Source of the DNA: Numida meleagris
Lineage: Eukaryota; Chordata; Aves; Galliformes; Numididae
Reading direction: 5' to 3'
Assembly: GCF_002078875.1 (NCBI RefSeq)
Contig: NC_034409.1
Span: forward strand, 107,804,935 to 107,868,934
Length of the DNA: 64,000 nt
Shown: in pieces, positions 57,396 to 64,000 of the stretch
How positions within the stretch are numbered: the first letter of the stretch is position 1
Layout: the number at the start of each line of letters is the position of its first letter
Program-made: the position numbers and the translations under genes
Notes under the pieces: generated by a model
Told to the model about the DNA's origin: nothing
Databases searched by the model: none
Seen by the model: the letters and a program-made list of their open reading frames with translations, nothing else

Positions 57396-60162
57396 CCTGG
57401 TCCTGGTGGTCCTGGCAGCCCCTGTCCACAGCCTGTCTGAAACCAGAAACCTGCATCGAATGCATCCCAGATACATGAGACTAAGCATGACCTATAAGAA
57501 AATAAAAAGCTTACTGATGGAGTAGGAAATGGCTACCAACATTTCAGCTCCACAGCCCTGCCATTTGATATTCTTTCTCTGTTTCTTCTATTGTACATTT
57601 CAATATACCTCTGTTGTAAATTGAGGCCGGTAGCTGCCTATGGGGGATTCAAAGACCAACCAGGGGAACAGAGCAATAGGAGCAAATTGTAATACTGTGG
57701 AGAGATTATAGATTTATGAGGCCCTTTTGAAATATTAATCAATCACGACAATCTGTCTTCCTCAGTCAGGTAGATGCTATAATTTTCATTTTAAAAAGGA
57801 GCGAGCCAGGAGGCATAGAACTCTCAAAAATTATTCACCAACAGAAAGAAAGACCTGGTAACACTGGGAAGGGAGCTGGTATGGTTGGAGTCACACAATG
57901 GTGCCTCGCAGAGCAGAGCAGAGCAGGCTGACCCAGGGGAAGGAGTGTTACCACATAGGAATTGTCTGAGGATGCTGCCTTTATGGCGGTTAGCAGGGAT
58001 TTTTCTTCTCTGTTATTATTGCATATGCTCCTTCTTGAAATGGACTGTGTTTGTTAAAACTGTGCAGTGGCAGATTTAGGAGAAAACGTAGCAGGGAGGA
58101 GCCAATATTTACAGAAATTTCAAATTGGCAGAGAGACCATAAAGAAATCTAAGGAAGAAACAGTGCACATAAAGAAAGGTAAAAGACGAGCAAGAATGGC
58201 TATGGGAGGAGTAAGAAGTGTTTAATTACTTTTTAAGTCTGCTTACTACTATAAAGAAAAGGAAAAGGAGAGAGATCGAGGTCAAAGTGGATTTGCTTTT
58301 CCAGTCACACGTGAAAAAAAATGAACCATTTCATTTGGAGTTGTTGCGAAATGTCTTTCTGTGTCCAAAACATGACATTTCTTGAAACGATGTCACCCTT
58401 TTAACTCTTTGAAAGGTGTCTCATGTATTTTCGATCATAAAGGGATACACAGAAATTCCCTCTAATGGTATTTTCCAGCATATGCATTATGTTCACCCCA
58501 CACAGTAATTCCCAGCTCTGCTCAGCAAAGGCCTGGGGAGGAGGGTGCAGACATTATGATGTGAATATTTGACACAACTGGGCTCTAATACCCAGCGTGA
58601 AGCAACCAGTGCCCAAGATGCCAGAGAAAACGAAAGCACAGTACGTCGCGCTTTGGAGCAATGTGGTCATGAGGCTCATTTCCAACCAGGCAATGGGCTC
58701 CAGCAGGTCCCTGGAGCTTCCACCAAGAGACTTTAAGTGAACTTAATAATATTAAAATGATTTAATATTAGAAACAGAGTAAGGGGAGGAAATGCCTCTG
58801 CTGCTGTCCACTTGCAGTGTAGACAAGCCTGCCAATGACTCCTTCCAGTCCAAGTTTATCTTGACAGATGTCTAAAATACGCAAGTGCTAAACTTAGCTT
58901 TCCCCATGTGGTACAGTAATTTATGGCATTTCAGGTTTATTGGATTAGCATGCAGCAACAAATAATGCAGTGAAACAGCAAATACCTTGGGGCTGGAGAC
59001 CTCAGGGAGTGAGGCAGTTAAAATATGTAAGGCATGAGAAAATAAGCTGCTACTATTCTTGTTTTCTGTTGCAAAGGGAAAGCAAATAACAGGTTGAAAT
59101 AGTGAATATCATCAATATGTCAGCCGTGGGCATCTCCTTGCTGGGTGGTCAGGTGGCCCCTCTGATGGAGGATTTTCCTCTAGACCTCCAGTGTGGGCAA
59201 AGAGTGTGCAGTACCTGTGCAAGAATTGTGCCACAGCCTCTGAACAGCAAGGGCACTATCAATGGCATCTATGCTCTGCTGGGGTAGGCAGTATCCAGTA
59301 TATGCGTTTCTTTCTCTGTCATGGCCTCTACCACCTTAACCTAATGGTCTCTTTTGTTTTAGTTTCAAATCATAGTGGACCCTAGGTGAATAGATGAAGA
59401 GTAATGAAAACACATCAGCAAAAATGGAAGTAGAATGAAAATCCTGAAAACAGCTTTATCGGGACAAACTGAACCTGGGAGTTCCTTGATGGCTTTGATG
59501 CCAACCTGCAGCTCAGCAGTGAAGAAGTGATTTAGCAGTGCCTGCAGGCATGCTGTTTTAAAGCTTCTCTGTGCTGGGAGCTGCTCATCTGTGAGATCAT
59601 GTGAGCTGCAAGACTGGAACTCTCCCTCCACAGAGAGGAACCGGGAGTTGATGCTTGAAGACAAGCAAAAGTCCCCCAGTTTTACTAAGGACCCCTATTT
59701 TATTTTATCTTATTTTTTCCAGCTCTTTGCTCTAATGAAGTTGGATGAGGCTGCCTAGTATCTTTCCTGTTTTTCTAACTTGCTTTAGCAAGACAATCTG
59801 ATTCAGCTGGCACCAGGCGTGAGATGGAAACCAGAAGGGTGTGGGAAACCTTTCTCCAGGATAAGCCAGGATGTCTTGTCACAAAGACAAAAGAAATTCC
59901 TTAAATTTCAAACATGTAATTAAAATGAGTCAGTAAAGAAAAAGAATGCAAAATGGGTAAGAGATGGATGTGTGTGTGGCAGTAGCAAGGGAAGCGTGAC
60001 AGCTGATGATTATGGGGGAAACTCATGTAAGCCTTACTCATGTAAGGCTGTAAGGAGAGAGTAGTAATGGGGCAGATTAAGGTGATGAACCGGGATATGC
60101 CATGCAGAAATGTGGGCACCATGCACAAGGATTTTGGTTTCCCTTTGTGTGTGGCCCCGGGA
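57396..60162. other. 2.8 kb unassigned sequence
   Basis: No gene or transposon is recognised. The sequence is AT-richer around 58,700-59,100. A short near-repeat (CTCATGTAAGCCTTACTCAT) lies at about 60,024-60,056. Confidence 0.45.
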
Positions 60163-60359
60163 CTTCTTCCCTTCCCCTTTCTTTTCCCCTTCCCCTTTCA
60201 CCTTCCTTTTCCCCTTCCTCTTCCCCTTCCCCTTCCCCTTCCCCTCCCCCTTCCCCTTCACTTTCCCTTTCTCCTTCCCCTTCCCCTTGCCCTTCCCCTT
60301 GCCCTTCCCCTTGCCCTTGCCCTTCCCCTTCCCCTCCCCTCCTCTCCTCTCCCCTCCCC
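60163..60359. repeat. 197-bp pyrimidine tract built on CCCCTT
   Basis: The plus strand is almost pure C and T, mainly CCCCTT, CCCTT and CCCCTTG units. The only purines are three or four isolated A/G residues, such as CACC, CACTT and TTGCCC interruptions. All three plus-strand frames and the minus-strand Gly-Lys-rich frame are open across it, which is a by-product of composition. Such tracts can adopt triplex (H-DNA) structure. Confidence 0.95.
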
Positions 60360-61174
60360 AGCAGTTGGTGAGAGCCTGGACCACCCTATGCCCCATGCAG
60401 GGTCCTTGCCTGCTTCTGGCCATGCTGTTTTGGCAAAATTAACTCCAGCAGCTTCTTTCCCACTACTGTTCAAACAAGCATAGCTTTGGTGGTCACTGGT
60501 GTTTAATTTGTCCAGAAATATTCTGGCGCTACACTTGTGCTGATACCAATAAAACAGCAATTCCCACTCCATCAATTACACCAGTATATTCCAGCAAATG
60601 TGTATAATTTCTATTTGGGAAGACAGTGAGCTACCAGTAGGTAGCACCTTTCCCTGATTTAGTGGGTATGGTGAGCCCTGAGGAAGCCCACCTGGGCCCA
60701 AGGCAGAGCAGGGCAGCTCCAAGTACCAGCAGCAGATCAAGCAGTGGCCCTGCTGACTGCTTCCTCTGAAACCATTCCAGCCCACAGATTCCAAGGGATG
60801 GCAGTGACCCTACTGAACCACACAGCGATCTCATTAGGGAAAACCTGCTGGTGATTCATAGATCTGTGCTCACCAGGCAGCAATGCTCACCAGTGGGAGT
60901 GGTGCCAGGGAGGAAGAGGAGAAGGGTTGGGGCAGACAGAGGCAGTGAAGGATTTGTGCGAATTCAACACAAATCCCCTTGCAACACTTCCAAGTGTTGC
61001 AGGACCCTGTACAGCTCAGCCCTCCTGAGATCAGCTGCAGCTCATTTCTCCTCAGGTGCCCACTTTTCTGTGGTGGTGATGGCACCGCATGCTCCTGCCC
61101 ACAGAGCAAGGCTTCAGCATTGCCCTGTTGAAGCAAAGCCATAAAACCCTTGATAAAACTCTGGTTGTGGATCT
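60360..61174. other. unassigned sequence
   Basis: Mixed sequence with no recognised gene or repeat. Confidence 0.45.
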
Positions 61175-61938
61175 GGAATCACAGAATCTTGGAACAGACT
61201 GGACTGGAAGGAGCCTGAACAATCACAATGTCCAAAAATGTTTGTGGGAAAAGAGAACCTAGATGAGATCATCAAGCACCCTGTTCAATCCCATTTTAAA
61301 AATCTTGAGTAATAGGGACTCCACTGCATCCCTGGGGAGGCTGGTCCAGTGACTGGTTTTCTCACTGTAAAAAATGTCATTTTTTTTTATCAAAATGAAA
61401 CCTCTTCCAGTGCATCTTGTACCAATTGCCCCTTGTTTTCTCCACATGGCTCCTAGCAAAGAGAAAGCTTCTTCTTTGTAGCCAGCCTGTAAGTACTGGG
61501 CTGCCATTATGAGTTTCCCCCCAGCCTTCTCTCCTCCAGGGTGTGAACACCCATCTCCTTGGCCTCAAGATGTGCCAGGGGAGGTTCAGATTGGATATTA
61601 GGAAACATTTCTTCTCAGAAAGAGTGGTGAGGCCGTGGCACAGGCTGCCCTGGGAGGTGGTACAGTCACCGTCCCTGGAGGTGTTCAAGAGCCATGTGGA
61701 TGTAGCACTGAGGAACACGGTCAGTGGGCACGGTGGGGATGGGCTGACAGTTGGACTAGGTGATCTTAGGGGTCTTTTCCAACCTTAATGATTGTATGAC
61801 TCTATAATTCCATAATAAGTTCTCCAGCCATTTGGTCATCTTTGTGGCCTTCCTTTGGACCTTCTCCTGCTGGCCACCTTCAGATCCTTGCTGGTTTCTC
61901 CATGTCCTTCCTGAATTTTGGGGACCAGAACTGTGTGA
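61175..61938 (-). mobile_element. CR1 LINE fragment interrupted by an opposite CR1
   Basis: The minus-strand outer copy runs from its tail (GGAATCACAGAATCTTGGAA) through TAGGGACTCCACTGCATCCC, CATGGCTCCTAGCAAAGAGA and CCAGCCTTCTCTCCTCCAGG to about 61,557. It resumes at about 61,812 with GTTCTCCAGCCATTTGGTCA, TTTGTGGCCTTCCTTTGGAC and TTTTGGGGACCAGAACTGTG to about 61,938. The two parts match consecutive segments of the CR1 3' region, with a few dozen bases missing at the junction. Confidence 0.85.
61558..61811 (+). mobile_element. CR1 LINE inserted in the minus-strand CR1
   Basis: Plus-strand copy: TTGGCCTCAAGATGTGCCAG, GGGAGGTTCAGATTGGATAT, ATTTCTTCTCAGAAAGAGTG, GGAGGTGTTCAAGAGCCATG, CTTAGGGGTCTTTTCCAACC and a worn tail (GATTGTATGACTCTATAATTC). 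It is younger than its host copy. Confidence 0.92.
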
Positions 61939-62850
61939 AGGAAGACGAAGCTCTGGCTTGCAGGCTTTGTCACAGTGAGTTAATCAGAATTTATAAAGTT
62001 GCAGGTAGACAAATTGCTTTAGGAAGCTGGGAGGTCTAATTGGCTGGTGGTGACTAATCGTCTCCTGATTACAGAGTAGTGGTTGCACAGGTATGAATCA
62101 GAACCCGCAATTGTCAGAGCCCATCTGAAGCCACCCTGCAAACAGAGGCTTTTTCTCTCCCACTTTGACAGAGCAAAGCCCATTGTGTGATAGTGACAGA
62201 TAGCGCATCGCACTCGTGGAGAGAAAAAATAATTACAGTGCATTCTGGAGAAGGAGACAGGGATCGGTATACAGGAAAAGAAGTAATTATATACAAATGC
62301 ACAACCCCTGCAAAAAGAGAGGCATTTAGGAGATTTCAGGGAGGAGGGAAAGAACAGGCCATCTCGGTTTCATAAATTTGTCTCACATCAGCATCTACAA
62401 ATGTGTTTTCAAGGGTGGAGCAAGTCTGGCTCCAGATTAAGTCTTATAAAAGGGAATGTTTTCCTCCCTGGCCTGAGGCTTCACAAAGCAGCACAAAGCC
62501 ACTACAGCTTTCAGAGCACCTTCCTCTGCTCCTCCACAGGACAGCTTCACTGCTCATCCTCATCCTTGATCCATGCTGGAAGGACTGAGGGTGCCGGCCA
62601 AGCTTTCCCCTAACACATTTATCCAGTTCCCATGCCCTACTTAAAAACTTCGACTCTCACATCTCACTGGGGCTGCCGGGCAGGTTAAGAGCCGCATCCC
62701 AGGAATGGAAGGAGCTGGATGTTTGAGAGACATGTTGGGCTTCTGTCAGAACTTCTGCAAATGCATGGAGAGCAGACAGCTAGTTCAGACGTTTACCATA
62801 AAATATATTTTCCAGAATAGTTTCCTGTGGGGACATTTGGGAGGAAGTTT
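61939..62850. other. unassigned sequence
   Basis: No gene or transposon is recognised. Confidence 0.45.
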
Positions 62851-62976
62851 GTTGGGAGGCGTTTAAGATCCATGTGGATATGGCACTCAGGGACATGGTC
62901 AGTGGGCAAGGTGAGAGTGGGCTGATGATTGGACTAGGTGATCTTAGGGGTTTTCCAAGTGTAATGATTCTGTTAT
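62851..62976 (+). mobile_element. short CR1 LINE 3' end
   Basis: Plus-strand copy: GGGAGGCGTTTAAGATCCAT, GTGGATATGGCACTCAGGGA, CATGGTCAGTGGGCAAGGTG, GATGATTGGACTAGGTGATC and TTTTCCAAGTGTAATGATTC. About 125 bp remain. Confidence 0.9.
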
Positions 62977-63592
62977 TAGATAAAAATTTTAAAATTAATG
63001 CTTTAGCTCCTTGATTTTTTTTTTTTTTTTGTCACACAAACTGGTCTCCTCATGGGAGAAATAAATCCCTTTACATCACCTTATATGCAGATCTTTGTGC
63101 CTGCCATCCTGGAATTATCACCCAGGAACTCTGCAACAGCTAATTAAATTTTAATCCCCCAGTACTCAGCGCATATATACATAATGAAAGTTTGCAGATA
63201 CGTTAAACTTCTTTGTCATCCGTAAGCACTGATACTCGCCACATGTACGCACACATACATGTTAGTCAGCACTACAAGTTGTTGTTGCCTTGGGTCATCA
63301 TGGGGTACCCACACTCCAGATGTGACTAGCAGGCCCAGGGATGAAACAAGTCAGCACTGCGTCACATAGCAGTAGGGTTTCCTAGCTCTCTGTGAAGCTT
63401 CTCACCAAAAGCCATATTATGCAGGCGCTTTCTGTTCGTGAAGAACCAGCTCCACAGATGTTTCTTATCTTGTGTAAGTTCTGATTTTTTTGTACAAAGT
63501 AGTTCCCTCTTCTTCTACTTTCCACCTTGAAAACATTTTTTTTCACGTGTAGATACTTAAAACTTGGATGTTAAGACCACATCTGGGAACTT
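62977..63592. other. unassigned sequence with a T run
   Basis: A 16-T run is at 63,015-63,030. Otherwise nothing is recognised. Confidence 0.45.
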
Positions 63593-64000
63593 CTTGTACT
63601 CGGCACCAGTGAGGCCGTACCTCGAGTACTGTGTCCAGTTTTGGGCCCTTCACTACGAGGAAGACATTGAGGCCCTGAAGTGTGTCCAGGGAAGGACAAC
63701 GAAGATGAAAGGGGTCTGGAGCACAGCTTTGATGGGGAGCAGCTGAGGGAACTGGGGTTGTTCAGTCTGCAGAAGAGGAGGCTCAGGGGAGACCTTATCG
63801 CTCTCTACAGCCACCTGAAGGGAGGTTGTGGAGAGGTGGGGGTCAGCCTCTTCTCCCACGTAACAGTGATAGCATGAGAGGGAATGGCCTCAAGTTGCAC
63901 CAGGGAAGGTTCAGGTTGGACATTAAGAAAAAACTCTCAGAAAGAGCAGTGAGGCAGTGGCACAGGCTGCCCAGAGAAGTGGTGGAGTCACCGTTTCTGG
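63593..64000 (+). mobile_element. CR1 LINE, continues past the window edge
   Basis: A plus-strand CR1 starting in the ORF2 C-terminus and cut off by the end of the window. It shows TACTCGGCACCAGTGAGGCC, TATGGGGAGC-like and GAAGAGGAGGCTCAGGGGAG blocks, GTAACAGTGATAGCATGAGA, then ACATTAAGAAAAAACTCTC and GAGGCAGTGGCACAGGCTGC. The 3' tail must lie beyond 64,000. The short coding part reads [20 protein letters not shown], the end of the CR1 reverse transcriptase. Confidence 0.94.

Noticed and set aside
60034..60423. Gly-Lys-repeat protein of 129 codons (minus) and Pro/Phe/Leu-rich proteins (plus)
   Set aside because: These are read-through of the CCCCTT tract, which lacks stop codons in every frame by composition.

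Overview
The window is vertebrate nuclear DNA from a bird, most likely a galliform (chicken or a close relative). The evidence is about thirty copies of the avian CR1 LINE, many ending in the diagnostic ATTCTATG-type octamer tail, a Galluhop-like mariner, and three retroviral LTRs of avian type. I find no intact protein-coding gene, rRNA, tRNA or CRISPR array. Most long open frames are CR1 remnants, antisense shadows of CR1, or low-complexity sequence. The layout suits a large intron or an intergenic stretch.

Layout: 148-331 is a CR1 3' end. About 700-4670 is the most complete CR1 here, with remnants of ORF1 (zinc finger and esterase) and ORF2 (endonuclease and reverse transcriptase), all broken. 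From 4.7 to 18 kb the sequence is mostly unique, with short CR1 pieces on both strands. At 18.0-18.3 kb one CR1 sits inside another. At 18.7-19.65 kb a minus-strand mariner lacks its N-terminal end and is split by a CR1. At 21.5-22.4 kb lies a minus-strand ERV piece: repetitive leader, tRNA-Lys-type primer site, and 5' LTR. At 25.7-26.9 kb is a 5'-truncated CR1 that keeps readable RT motifs. At 30,921-31,449 and 53,482-53,996 are two solo LTRs of one family, same orientation, each with its own perfect 5-bp target duplication.

The second half adds a head-to-head CR1 pair (35.1-35.4 kb), an antisense ORF2 fragment (42.5-42.9 kb), a perfect 14-bp hairpin (43.8 kb), two CR1 copies sharing a diagnostic deletion (46.7 and 63.6 kb), a 197-bp pyrimidine tract (60.2 kb), and a CR1 inserted into an opposite-strand CR1 (61.2-61.9 kb). 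The last CR1 runs off the right edge.

Host-gene signals are weak. Two minus-strand intervals (5952-6016 and 50,089-50,158) have good splice signals around an open frame, and 23,527-23,560 resembles a recursive-splice site on the same strand. Such patterns arise by chance at an appreciable rate in 64 kb, so they are leads and not gene calls. I found no new biological system. The value of the window is its record of nested retroelement insertions.
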